Source: Rhynchopus euleeides
Taxonomy: Eukaryota > Euglenozoa > Diplonemea > Diplonemida > Diplonemidae
DNA length: 64,000 nucleotides
Assembly (NCBI GenBank): GCA_963210315.1
Contig: OY723298.1
Coordinates: forward strand, 1,488,001 to 1,552,000
Direction of reading: 5' to 3'
Shown here piece by piece: positions 20,050 to 29,580 of this stretch. A program made the position numbers and the translations under genes. Position 1 is the stretch's first letter; each line of letters begins with the position of its first letter. The notes beneath the pieces were generated by a model. It saw only the letters and a list, made by a program, of their open reading frames with translations. It made no database searches and was not told the origin of the DNA.

Positions 20050-22017
20050 TTGTGCGGGCCGGCGACACCTCCCTCAGACACACCGCCACTGCACACACAG
20101 TCCACACTTCAAGGGGAACCAGCGGTGCCACAAGCTCAAGGGGAGCAGAATTCACGCATGCCGTGGCGAGTAAAAGCGCAAACCACACAGCCCAGTGCTC
20201 AAGGGGAGCCAGCGGCGCATCAAGCTCAAGGGGAGCAGAACCCACGCACGCCGTGGCTAGTAAAAACGGAAATCACACAGCCCAGTGCTCAAGGGGAGCC
20301 AGCGGCGAAGCAAGCTCAAGGGGAGCAGAATCCACGCACGCCGTGGCTAGTAAAAACGGAAATCACACAGCCCAGTGCTCAAGGGGAGCCAGCGGCGCAT
20401 CAAGCTCAAGGGGAGCAGAATCCACGCACGCCGTGGCTAGTAAAAACGCAAATCACACAGCCCAGTGCTCAAGGGGAGCCAGCGGCGAAGCAAGCTCAAG
20501 GGGAGCAGAAACCACGCACGCCGTGGATAGTAAAAACGAAAATCACACAGCCCAGTGCTCAAGGGGAGCCAGCGGCGAAGCAAGCTCAAGGGGAGCAGAA
20601 TCCACGCACGCCGTGGCTAGTAAAAACGCAAATCACACAGCCCAGTGCTCAAGGGGAGCCAGCGGCGAAGCAAGCTCAAGGGGAGCAGAAACCACGCACG
20701 CCGTGGATAGTAAAAACGAAAATCACACAGCCCAGTGCTCAAGGGGAGCCAGCGGCGAAGCAAGCTCAAGGGGAGCAGAATCCACGCACGCCGTGGCTAG
20801 TAAAAACGCAAATCACACAGCCCAGTGCTCAAGGGGAGCCAGCGGTGCATCAAGCTCAGGGGGAGCAGAATCCACGCACACCGTGGTTAGTAAGAATACA
20901 GCCCAGTGCTCAGGGGGAGCAAATGGCGCAGCAAGATCACGGGATGACGCCACACAGGCCGTGGCCGGTCACCAACACTGCTCGGAGAGAGCAGGCGACA
21001 GAGCGGGCCGGCCCAGCAGTGCAGCAGACGGGATCCCAGGGGCGGGACCCGACAGCGGAAGGCCACACAATCGAGTCGGGGCTGCAGCGGTGGCTGCGCA
21101 GGGGGCCAGCAACTCGAGGACGCCCGCGGATGTCAGAGACAGCAACCCTCCCGGACGGGACGAGGGGGGAAGTCGTGTCTGCAGCCAACGCCGTTCTGGA
21201 CCGGGCACTCGCGAACTCCACATGGGACAACATCGCGTCGTGCTACCGGCGGTTCCAGGAGTTCCGTCAGGCCTGGGAGGCCGCCGAGGGACCCATCGAC
21301 ACGGGGACGGCGATCATCTTGTGGGTCTCCAAGAAGATGTCTGTCGACAACGTGCTGCCATCCTCGGGGCTGGCCTACAGCTACGCCGTGTCGTCCGCGC
21401 ACCGCCACATGCTGGAGGACACAGTGCACTCGCACAAGCTCGACGCGTTCAGACGGGGACTGAGGCGCATGGGGGCGGAGGTGCCCCGGACACAGGCGGT
21501 GCCGGCGACGAAGGCAGAAGTGGAGCAGGCGATGCGGGACGAGCGGGACCCCGAGGTGCGACTGGCACTGGGGCTGATGTGGCACGGGGCCGCAAGGTGC
21601 TCGGACGTGAAGAGTATTGCAACCCGAGAGATGCGGGTGAAGAACGACGGGGTGGTATCTATAACCTGGAGGGGCACCAAGAACGACCCGTTCGCGAAGG
21701 GACAGACTACAGGGGTGTGTTTGCCTACGCAGCTGAACGGTGTGCTGGGGAAGACGATGCGGAAGAACCGGGACGGCGGCCTGGTTCAAGGCGTGTCGTA
21801 CAGCAAGGTGTCCCGGGCGGTAAAACGGGTGAACCCCGCGCTGACGCCACACAGTCTACGCAGGGGGGCAGTGCACCACCTGATTCACAAGGGGCTCGAG
21901 TTGCGAGCGGTGCAGAAGCTGACCCGCCACCGGACGACAGAGGGGCTGCTGCAGTACGCCCCACTGGCCGCGACTCGTCTCGTGGAGGAGACCGCGACTA
22001 CATCACGCCAGCTCTAG
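20050..22017 (+). CDS. Retroelement tyrosine recombinase with N-terminal repeats
   Basis: There are 655 residues from the first Met; the frame is open from 20020, straight after the gag-like stop and in the same frame. The first half is a 30-residue repeat (QPSAQGEPAAKQAQGEQ and neighbours) encoded by 90-bp tandem units. The second half is a tyrosine recombinase. It has the box I Arg in WHGAARCSDV (about residue 516), the HxxR of HSLRRG (about 601-604), the His of LTRH (about 627) and the nucleophile Tyr in LLQYAP (about 636). In DIRS-type elements this enzyme integrates circular DNA. The stop at 22017 is followed by RT coding in another frame. Whether the repeats are translated is not proven, but they are in frame with the catalytic domain. 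Confidence 0.85.
   Translation: MCGPATPPSDTPPLHTQSTLQGEPAVPQAQGEQNSRMPWRVKAQTTQPSAQGEPAAHQAQGEQNPRTPWLVKTEITQPSAQGEPAAKQAQGEQNPRTPWLVKTEITQPSAQGEPAAHQAQGEQNPRTPWLVKTQITQPSAQGEPAAKQAQGEQKPRTPWIVKTKITQPSAQGEPAAKQAQGEQNPRTPWLVKTQITQPSAQGEPAAKQAQGEQKPRTPWIVKTKITQPSAQGEPAAKQAQGEQNPRTPWLVKTQITQPSAQGEPAVHQAQGEQNPRTPWLVRIQPSAQGEQMAQQDHGMTPHRPWPVTNTARREQATERAGPAVQQTGSQGRDPTAEGHTIESGLQRWLRRGPATRGRPRMSETATLPDGTRGEVVSAANAVLDRALANSTWDNIASCYRRFQEFRQAWEAAEGPIDTGTAIILWVSKKMSVDNVLPSSGLAYSYAVSSAHRHMLEDTVHSHKLDAFRRGLRRMGAEVPRTQAVPATKAEVEQAMRDERDPEVRLALGLMWHGAARCSDVKSIATREMRVKNDGVVSITWRGTKNDPFAKGQTTGVCLPTQLNGVLGKTMRKNRDGGLVQGVSYSKVSRAVKRVNPALTPHSLRRGAVHHLIHKGLELRAVQKLTRHRTTEGLLQYAPLAATRLVEETATTSRQL
20101..20945 (+). 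repeat. 90-bp tandem repeat array inside recombinase gene
   Basis: Nine units of 90 bp start at 20101 and recur every 90 bp to about 20910, with a shortened last unit. Two subtypes alternate, so 20461-20640 and 20641-20820 are identical 180-bp higher-order units. No stop interrupts either the recombinase frame or the RT frame across the array. Confidence 0.95.
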
Positions 22018-22106
22018 CGGCGGGGCGCATCCCCAGGGCTCTTGGGGCGTTCCCGTCGTGCGCCGCCCACCTCGCCAAGCCGAGCAACTTCGAGGGTATC
22101 CTGAGG

Positions 22107-23723
22107 ATGTGTGCCTACGCATACGACCCCGAGGGCGAGGGGGACGAGGCGTGCAGTGCTGGGCTGGACATCGGGTACGGCGGGGACTTCTCCGTGGAGG
22201 TGGAGGGAGCGCAGGTGCGACCGGAAGCCGAACGTGAGGGGGGGGTGCTGGCACCCATATCATCCAACAGGATGGCCCTCGACGCGGTCCGCAGCCTGGA
22301 CCTCCACGGGGAGCTTGAAGATGTGCTGGACGTCATCACGTCACTCGACGCCTTCGAGAGCCTGCTGACGAAGCCGACAGGCGGCAGGATGGCGAGGGGC
22401 ACCTCGCGGCACATGCGGCAGCACGCGGACAAGCTGCTCGAATGGGAGGTGGTGGAGCCGATGCAGGGGGACCCCCAGATGACGATGCCGGCTTTCACAG
22501 TGGCAAAAAAGGCAGGGGATCTCCGGCTGGTGGTCGATGCACGAAAGCTGAACGCCGCGATGAGGCGCCCCCCTGAGATGCGGCTGCCGCGCATCAGGGA
22601 CGTGATCGACGCAGTGCTGAACGCAGATGCAGCCGTGATCGCGGATGGAGTATCATTTTTTTACCAGATACCCCTCGCGAAGCCGATCCGGAAGTACTTC
22701 GGCATGCGCCTGGGAGATGGCAGAGGCGGCACACTCGACTTGTGGCTGAAGGTGCTGTGCATGGGGTGGTCGTGGAGCCCATCGATAGCGCAGCGCATCT
22801 CGAGGGTTCTCGCAGGGCCGGGGAACGTCGCATGGGTGGACAACTACATCATCCTCGGGGGCAGCGAGGAGGAGGCGGCGAGGAGATACACCGAGTTCAA
22901 GCAGAGGTGTGCCTACGCGAGAGTCGAGCTGCACGAGGAGGCCGAGGGGCAACCCCAGAGACAGTTTGCGGCCTTCGGGCTGGAGTTCGACCTGCGGGGG
23001 CCGACGAAGAGGTTCCGCTCCTCGGAGAAATGGGTGGCGCAGCTGCTGGAGGCGGTGCATGTGCAGAACGTGTTGTCCGGGGAGGCAACACCCCGGGCAT
23101 TCTTCAAGGTGACGGGGGCCATCGTGTGGTGGACGTACACACGAAGCCGTCATCTGTGCTACTCGCCAAACCTCATCGGGGCCATACGCAGCATCGCGCG
23201 GCATGTATCAACGAACAACAACGCGTGGGACGAGCCCACCAGGATGCAGCCGAGTGCGGTCTGGGACGCGCGCGTATGTCTGCAGGCGATCGCGGAGAAC
23301 CGGTGGGTGGACCGGGAGGCTCCATACGACGAGGAGTGCACAGTGTGGACAGACGCGTCATCACGCGCGTGGGCGGCGCTTGCGGAGACCGGCGAGGTGG
23401 CGCAGGGGGCCTTCGGGGCCGGCGAAGCGTCAGCACACATTTACATCAAGGAGATGTGGGCCGCTGCACTGGGGGTGCGGTTGGCCTCCCGGCTGGGGCG
23501 CCGGCGGTGCAAGCTGCGACTGAAGGTCGACAACCTCCCGGTAGTGCGGAGCATCCTGAAGGGGCACTCTGGCAATTACGTCGCCAATAGGTGCCTGCAG
23601 GTGCTGTTCGACGTCGCTGCAGCGGCGCAGCTGCAGGTGTTGCCCGAGTGGGTGCCGACCCACGAGCAGAAGGCCGATCCCTTCACGAGGGGTGCGCGGG
23701 GCGAGGTCGTCATCGATCTGTAA
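22107..23723 (+). CDS. Retroelement reverse transcriptase / RNase H
   Basis: The first Met after the recombinase stop gives 538 residues, but this frame is open from about 20007, so a frameshift from the recombinase is also possible. RT motifs: KKAGDLRLVVDARKLN, motif A with Asp in VIADGVSFFYQIPL, motif B LCMGWSWSPS, and motif C WVDNYIIL (22836-22859). Motif C has Asn where nearly all RTs have the second catalytic Asp. RNase H follows with WTDAS, KEMWA, KVDNLP and KADPFTRG supplying the D-E-D-D set. No methyltransferase or aspartate protease is seen. Position after the recombinase matches DIRS-1/VIPER order. If the Asn lowers activity this copy may be weak, but the intact frame argues against decay. 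Confidence 0.85.
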   Translation: MCAYAYDPEGEGDEACSAGLDIGYGGDFSVEVEGAQVRPEAEREGGVLAPISSNRMALDAVRSLDLHGELEDVLDVITSLDAFESLLTKPTGGRMARGTSRHMRQHADKLLEWEVVEPMQGDPQMTMPAFTVAKKAGDLRLVVDARKLNAAMRRPPEMRLPRIRDVIDAVLNADAAVIADGVSFFYQIPLAKPIRKYFGMRLGDGRGGTLDLWLKVLCMGWSWSPSIAQRISRVLAGPGNVAWVDNYIILGGSEEEAARRYTEFKQRCAYARVELHEEAEGQPQRQFAAFGLEFDLRGPTKRFRSSEKWVAQLLEAVHVQNVLSGEATPRAFFKVTGAIVWWTYTRSRHLCYSPNLIGAIRSIARHVSTNNNAWDEPTRMQPSAVWDARVCLQAIAENRWVDREAPYDEECTVWTDASSRAWAALAETGEVAQGAFGAGEASAHIYIKEMWAAALGVRLASRLGRRRCKLRLKVDNLPVVRSILKGHSGNYVANRCLQVLFDVAAAAQLQVLPEWVPTHEQKADPFTRGARGEVVIDL

Positions 23724-23817
23724 AGGGACCAGACGGAGCTGTGTGCCATGCTGGCGGCACGGGGCCATCTTAGCTGATGAGCGGAGCTCCTCAGTCCCTA
23801 GGGGTCCTAGGGGGTTG

Positions 23818-23839
23818 GGTGTGTGCGTTTCACCACAAC
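23818..23839 (+). repeat. 22-bp direct repeat, 3' copy
   Basis: Matches 18947-18968 exactly and lies 95 bp after the RT stop. It is preceded by a short palindromic stretch around CCTAGGGGTCCTAGGGG. Confidence 0.7.
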
Positions 23840-24600
23840 CTCTCCCCTCCCCATTCCCCCGTGTTGAGTGACATGTGTCGATAGTGTTCCATTTCTTGGT
23901 GGGATTTTTCACGTATTGCCTGTGTTTTTTCAGGAACCACTCGAATTTCGCGTGAATTTTGGGCATGTATAGGCCTAAACATGCACGCATTGGCCCGTTC
24001 TGGCCTGTTTAGGTCGGCTGGAGGACGTTGCAGAAGTGGCATCTCGCTGAGGGTTTCCCTTTGGTGTTGGGCCACCAGGAGGGGAGGGACCCAATATGAG
24101 AGTAAAATAGGTGGGCAGAGCAACCTAGTGGTCGAGGTTTCGGGAGCACCGGCGCGCAGCGCTGTGTGATCCATGAATGATCTGCCCGTGGCTGCACAGC
24201 TTGTGCAGACGACCCTCTCTCACGGAGGAGGGCTACCTCCAGCTGCGGTCTACCGGTTACTGGGGCGGACGACCCCTGGGCGTCAGAGGTTAGGGAGGTC
24301 GACAAGGAGGTGATCCCGTTCCTGTGGGAGGGCGGCGTGGTGCAGTGCACCGAGCTGCCGAGCCCGTGGTCGCGGAAGGAGCTAGCGGCGCTGGTGGGAA
24401 GGAGCTAGAGGCGCTGCTCCACGACCTGGGGCCGGCGACCAGGAGCCAGAGCGACGAGCGCCGCACGTGGCGTTGCAATGGAAGGAGGGAAGCGCCCTCA
24501 AGAGTACTGCCTCCTGGTGGTCCACCGACGGGCAAGCTCAAGCTAATCTAGAGCGTAGTTGTCCATATCCAGCCCGGCATTGAGTGTTCTGGGGTGTGTT

Positions 24601-24621
24601 CGTTGCCACTGAGTGGCAACG
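24601..24621. other. Perfect 9-bp-stem hairpin downstream of retroelement
   Basis: CGTTGCCAC, loop TGA, then GTGGCAACG. It lies 61 bp before the 26-bp repeat at 24682, mirroring the hairpin that lies near the upstream copy. Confidence 0.5.
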
Positions 24622-25422
24622 AGCTCCTGGAACGGGGAAAAAGGGGGCCGAAAAAAATCGGGGCCCAAACGGGTTTTTGGCCACGAACAGGGCACGAAAT
24701 ATCAGGGGGTCGCCTTTTCACAAAAATTGACCCACGGCGCCGAGTTGGGCCGTTGGTTCCTGGTTGTAGCTCGGTCTACGCCAGGTTCCACACCCCGTCA
24801 TCGCAAAACGTACGCATACACAGAGGCAAAACACAACAGCCTCTGTGGTACGGGAGCATGGCGGGAGGAAATTTTGCCTTTTGGTCAAATAGGCACCCTT
24901 TTGTAATCACTTGACCCGCAGGGTGGCTGAGTCTTATCAGACAGGCCGACCTACATGTTGATCAGTGGAACCACACAACCTGTTCAACCTGCCCCCGGGG
25001 TGGCTGAGTCCACCCCTGCCGTAGCGTAAGATAAGCCTACGTCGACCCTCGTCGTCCTCTTCGTCGTCCTAGGACTGTGGAGTTCAGCAACCAGGAGGAT
25101 GCGGAACTGCTGTGAGCTGCACACTCTCTTGACACACCTGCACGTATCTGCGTTACACTCGTGGTAACCCCGAACCCTGTATTTATACAGGAGACTTCCA
25201 TCTGGGACAGTTTCTGTTCCAGATGAGCTTTGACAGTGGTAGCCATCTTTGCTATGGAGCCATCGTCATTGCTATCGTCGTCACTCGGACCCATGAGCAG
25301 TGGATACAATTGGTGTGGAAGGAGAGGGTGCGGTTCTGGATCAGCAGGTCTGAATCTGAAACTGGGGACTGAAAGCCATAGGTCTGAGATGACCTCGGTC
25401 CAAGCGACCTGAGACTGAGAAC

Positions 25423-25505
25423 CCCCGGGATTCCCGGCCGGACCCCGGCCGGACCCGGCCGGGATTTCCCCGGGATCCCGGCCGAGGTTTCCCGGGATCC
25501 TGCCG
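25423..25505. repeat. GC-rich palindromic short repeats
   Basis: Repeated GGCCGG and CCCGGGAT(C/T) units are arranged so that most of the stretch is locally self-complementary. No function is apparent. Confidence 0.7.
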
Positions 25506-25550
25506 GGGGGCAAACCGTGATTATATTTGTCAGTTCTTTTTGTGTGTGAG

Positions 25551-25667
25551 TGGGTGGTCTTCGCTATTGGGGTGGCATTTCGGTGCATTTCCAGCTTGGC
25601 CTACTCAAAAAAATGCCACCACACCCCACTTCCACTGCCGGAAGCTAACGGATAGCGAAGACCCACA
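25551..25667. mobile_element. Short inverted-repeat (MITE-like) element
   Basis: The ends GGTCTTCGCTAT (from 25556) and ATAGCGAAGACC (to 25663) are inverted copies. GGGGTGGCATTT and AAATGCCACC with CACCCC pair further inside. The end motif also occurs at 27308-27408. Confidence 0.4.
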
Positions 25668-27307
25668 CAGTGTCAAAGAAATCTCTACTTCTCTCCACTT
25701 CGTGCACACACGAAGTGGGGTTTCGTATGTTTCATGTCTCACTATTTTTACGAGCCTAGATAATGCGAAATCTGCTGGCAGCGGATGGGACTCCCCCCCC
25801 CCCCCGTCAGTATCACTCATCGCAACAAACATCAATCTCTTATTGCCTTTTTGGGTCTTCTCCGTGCAACGAGACACAAGGGGCCCCTGCCCCGGCTCTT
25901 GTGTAGCAAGCCCCCCCCACACCTCTGCATCGCGTCTCAACTGGCACGTGACGGGGAGGGTGAGAGGAGGTAAACGTGTTTGGCAAGATGGGGGGTCGTT
26001 CTCCCCAGCCCCCGCTAACTTCACTGCTCCATCTCACCCCCCCCCCCCCCTCCCGACCCTTTCTCGTCACAGGAATAGTAAAAATAAATCGTTCAATTTT
26101 TCCTCCTCACCCCCCCCCTCCTTACCCCTTTGGGGAACCCACATGAATGAAAATGTAACCGTGCGAAGACAATAGGGCAATGGATGGGTGGTGGGGGGGG
26201 GGGGGGGTCAGTTTCCACTCCGAGTCAACTCTTTTTTACAACCTGAATCTGCGAGGCGGGGGAGGGGGGGGGGGTCACGCGTGAGTGAAGGCTTTCTTGG
26301 AGCACAGTGGTGAGCGCCACCAGACACACCCGACTGTCTGATGAGATATCCACTGTCAACAAAAAGGCACAACACACACAAAACACACTCCCTCTGCAGG
26401 GGCAATGCATGATCCGCACAGGATCTCCACCACACAAAACGTGGTCACCTCACAAACACCCCCTCTGCAGCTCGTCTTTTCTCCCGTCTCTGCATATATG
26501 AGTGGGAGGCTGTCCTCACCCGCTCATCAACGATGCCCGCAAGGATCCAAGGGCCCCCCTCCTTCCCAAAGCACGGCAGAGCCCAGGGCCATCCTTGCGC
26601 CCCCACTCCCCTCAGTGGCACAGCACCGGCATCACCTCCCCCTGAGGGCAACTCGAGGCCTGCCTGAGAGAGCTCTCAGTGTTTCGTGGTGCTTCACTGC
26701 CCTCTCCAAAAACGTGCTGCCCTGCGTTCATTGCATTTGCCTCGAACTCTCTCTCTCCCTCCCTCCAGGAGAAACCTCATCAAAAGGATGCCCGCAAAAA
26801 AGCAGGTGGTGTTGCGGTTTTCACGAATTATGGAATTTTTTTTTATTAAAAAAAAATTATGGAATTTTCGAACCTCTTTGGGAGATTGGCTGTCGGTGCG
26901 GCGGGTGGTGCTTCTGTTTCGATGCCAAACCCGCGATTCCGACATTTGCCAACAGGAACTTTTTTTTTGGGGGGGGGGGAGAGGGGGGCTTGGGAGAGGA
27001 GGCAGGAAAAATAGCTGTGTGATTGTCATACTGTGCTACATACAGCCGAGCCCCCTCCATCACCTCTAAAGAACGGCACACGGAACAGCGGAGGGGTGCA
27101 CCTGGTCTCGCGTCACCAAACCAAGTTCAACATGACAGCTCACACGACAACAGGTTGGCGCGTGCCGTGTTTGAAGCCTTGTCGTGGCTGCTGGTTGGTG
27201 GGTGGGTGGATGGGTGGGCATGTGAAGATCACCCCAAGAGCAGAGCAGACTGCTCGGAGTGCTCGACACTACACTACTTCTAAAGGAAGAAGGTCACTGT
27301 GTGATAG

Positions 27308-27408
27308 GGTGGGTCTTTCGCTACGGCGATTTTCCTCCTAGTTTTTTTAGGTGAAAAAAATCGCCAAATTGTTGCCGAAAACTTGCCGATATAGCGAAGA
27401 TCCTCCCC
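27308..27408. mobile_element. Short inverted-repeat element, related ends
   Basis: GGGTCTTTCGCTACGGC and GCCGATATAGCGAAGATCC are imperfect inverted copies resembling the ends at 25551-25667. An inner hairpin (GGCGATTTT with AAAATCGCC) spans 27325-27365. Confidence 0.35.
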
Positions 27409-28179
27409 ATATATGTGTGTGCTTTGTGTCGACGACCTTTCGAGGTTGCAGTAGATCTGCCCCCCCCACCCACCCACACCGCGCCACAGCAGGCGCCCCC
27501 TCTCACCTAGGTTGGAGCTGGAACAGTGCAATGGGGTTGTTTTCGTGGTTGCTTCTTGTGTGTGTCGTGTTCTGAGTTACGTTTCTCTAGCCCCCCCCCC
27601 CCTCTCCACGCATCTTCTCCAGACTCTCAATAAAAGTGCCGTGCTGTATTTGCCCTCCCACCAACCCCCGCACTGTGTGTGTGTGTGTGTGTGGCCCACA
27701 CCCTTTCGAAACTGTACCTACCCTTTCCCCATTTTTTGTAAGAAGAGCAAATGGGGCCTTGAAAGCCGCAAGGAGAGTGTCTTCCTCCCAGCCTGGGTGG
27801 GGTGGTGGGGGTGGGGGGTAGGGGGGGGGGGAGATGGGGAAGGTCTGAAGCCCTGAAGGAGGATGTGCTATGCCCGCCAACACCCCCCCCCCTCGCCGCA
27901 CCCTTCCCCGCCACCCCCACCCCCATCCGCCCTTTGTTCTTGTTCTTCTGATTTTTTGGAGGGAACGCCACGCACACACACCTCGTGTTCGCCAGCTCTC
28001 AGTGGGCCGCACAGCCCACCGAGCGGCACCTCTCTCTCTCAGCCTCCAGACACTGGTTGTCCAGCGATCCCCCCCAACATACCATCAGCCCTCTCGACTT
28101 TGCGGCACTTCACTTCACCTTCTGTACGTAGGTTTGAACCACCCGTCACAGCCCACCCTTCTGCAGAGCACCAGTCAAT

Positions 28180-28374
28180 ATGGGGAAGGTCCACGGCTCG
28201 CTGGCGCGTGCCGGTAAGGTGAAGAACCAGACGCCGAAGGTGGCCAAGGCCGAGAGGAAGAAGCGCGCTGTCGGGCGGGCGAAGAAGCGCATCCAGTACA
28301 ACAAGCGGTTTGTCAACCATGAGGAGGGCAAGCCCTACAAGCCGAACACCCAGCCCCTGGGTAAGCTGGGGTAA
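28180..28374 (+). CDS. RPS30: 40S ribosomal protein eS30
   Basis: The 64-residue protein opens [20 protein letters not shown], the conserved eS30 start, continues with a Lys/Arg-rich core ([15 protein letters not shown]) and ends in a lineage-specific tail of about 15 residues. It is a structural protein of the small ribosomal subunit. Animals make eS30 as a fusion to a ubiquitin-like FUBI domain. Here the ATG at 28180 is followed by the eS30 sequence with only Met-Gly in front, so there is no fusion, as in yeast. No intron is seen. The upstream C/T-rich stretch ending in CTGCAG at about 28162 could be a splice acceptor for a leader. Confidence 0.93.
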   Translation: MGKVHGSLARAGKVKNQTPKVAKAERKKRAVGRAKKRIQYNKRFVNHEEGKPYKPNTQPLGKLG

Positions 28375-29580
28375 GCTGACTGCACCAACCGTTTCCTTCA
28401 TGGGAATGACGGGCGGCCTCCAGACGATGCCAATCAGAAGGGTATGGTCCCCCGCCCCCTGTGAGTTCAACTCAACTAACTGTGTTTCTTGACGTTGGCC
28501 GTATCAGCGAGAACGTTCGGTGTGTTTTGAGAGCAGCACAAAAAAACCACCCCTTCAGAGGGGGGGGGAGGTACGGCACACTGCATGCAATACCTAATGG
28601 GGGGGTCTTTTATTCACTACCAGCATTCGGCATTAACCCGGTCCGCCACCACCCCTGTCGCCACAGAGCCCTCCTGATGCAGTAACTTATTTGATGCTCA
28701 ACGACTGAAGCCACGGATCCCTTATCGCAGCGCAACATGGCAGCCGCGTAGGCGGCGAGGGCAATGGGGCCCCTGGAGAAGGTCAAGAAAAAATCGCAAA
28801 AAAAACACATCCAGGCAGAGAGAGTGCCTTGGCGAGGTGCCCCCTCCCTCCCCTCACCCCAATCCGTTTATGCCCTGTGATGTGCTGTGCTGTGCTCTGC
28901 TGCCCCCCTCCTCCTCCTCCTCTTCCCGACACCTCATCAGAAATCGCCCCTCCCCCTCCGTTGCACACAGAGAGCTTACACAACACACACCGCCACCCTC
29001 CGCTTTCCACCCCATCCCCATCCCCCACCCCCTCCGTTGCACACACAACATCGTGTCTGGGGTGCGGTTGGCATCCCACCCCACCGCGCCACTCCCCCGG
29101 CCCCCCCCCCTCGCTCTCTCCGGGCTGCCGGAGTCCAGTGGTTCACGCACTACTGCACAGTCGTGGGTTGGCAGCCGAAACTGCGTAGTAGATATACCCC
29201 GCTACGAAACACACCTGCTTTCCCTTCCCCTCCTTCCCTTCCGCCATTTATTCGTACAAAAAAACAACGATACAGGGGCACAAAGTATATGGTGTCAAGG
29301 AGAGACTACGTATTACGGACAGACACCTGGTTGTGTTTTAGTGATACTGTATTGCGGTCCAACCACCAAGCCACTGACAGACAACTGCTACACACCCTCC
29401 CGTTGTGCATTGATCTGCCTTGTACAACATATCTGGTGTAGTGACTACAAAAAGGACTAACATTGCGAGAAGGTGCTGGGAGATTTACTTTTCCATTCCC
29501 TCTCGACGATCAAACCCCCTCTCTCTCTCCACCCTGCCTGACCTTGCGAGGGGTTTGAGAGAATTATTGCCCCCTCTTCC
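28375..29580. other. Intergenic, no gene seen
   Basis: About 1.2 kb with C-rich tracts near 28840-29110 and no supported reading frame on either strand. Confidence 0.6.

Larger units (their letters stand above)
18947..23839 (+). mobile_element. Tyrosine-recombinase retrotransposon (DIRS/VIPER-like)
   Basis: The element encodes, in order, a gag-like protein with a zinc finger (19003), a tyrosine recombinase (20050) and a reverse transcriptase with RNase H (22107). A tyrosine recombinase beside RT/RH, with no aspartate integrase, defines DIRS-type elements. From memory, the recombinase-before-RT order is that of DIRS-1 and trypanosomatid VIPER, while Ngaro has it last. A 22-bp direct repeat (18947-18968 and 23818-23839) brackets the genes and could be the A part of split direct repeats; I could not find a B pair. 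True ends may lie further out, since 18771-18796 repeats at 24682-24707. All domains are intact, so the copy may be recent. Confidence 0.85.
23849..28179. other. Gene-poor region downstream of retroelement
   Basis: No complete gene is seen in 4.3 kb. Within it are a 26-bp repeat of upstream sequence (24682-24707), a hairpin at 24601, a possible decayed coding remnant (24265-24408), GC-rich palindromic repeats (25423-25505) and two short inverted-repeat elements (25551-25667 and 27308-27408). A T9/A9 foldback lies near 26836-26857, a GT microsatellite at 27677-27692, and there are many C or G runs. Confidence 0.6.

Noticed and set aside
20101-20945. CRISPR-like array
   Set aside because: The 90-bp units are contiguous with no unique spacers, lie inside a coding frame, and the genome is eukaryotic.
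20007-22016. The long N-terminal part of the RT frame as a real protein domain
   Set aside because: In this region the recombinase frame carries the conserved catalytic residues. The RT-frame translation is Gly/Arg-rich shadow sequence, so I annotate RT from 22107 while noting that the frame stays open.
24906-25030. tRNA-like segments (GGTGGCTGAGTC twice)
   Set aside because: The motif resembles a D-arm of Ser or Leu tRNA, but no T-arm or acceptor stem is found within tRNA distance.
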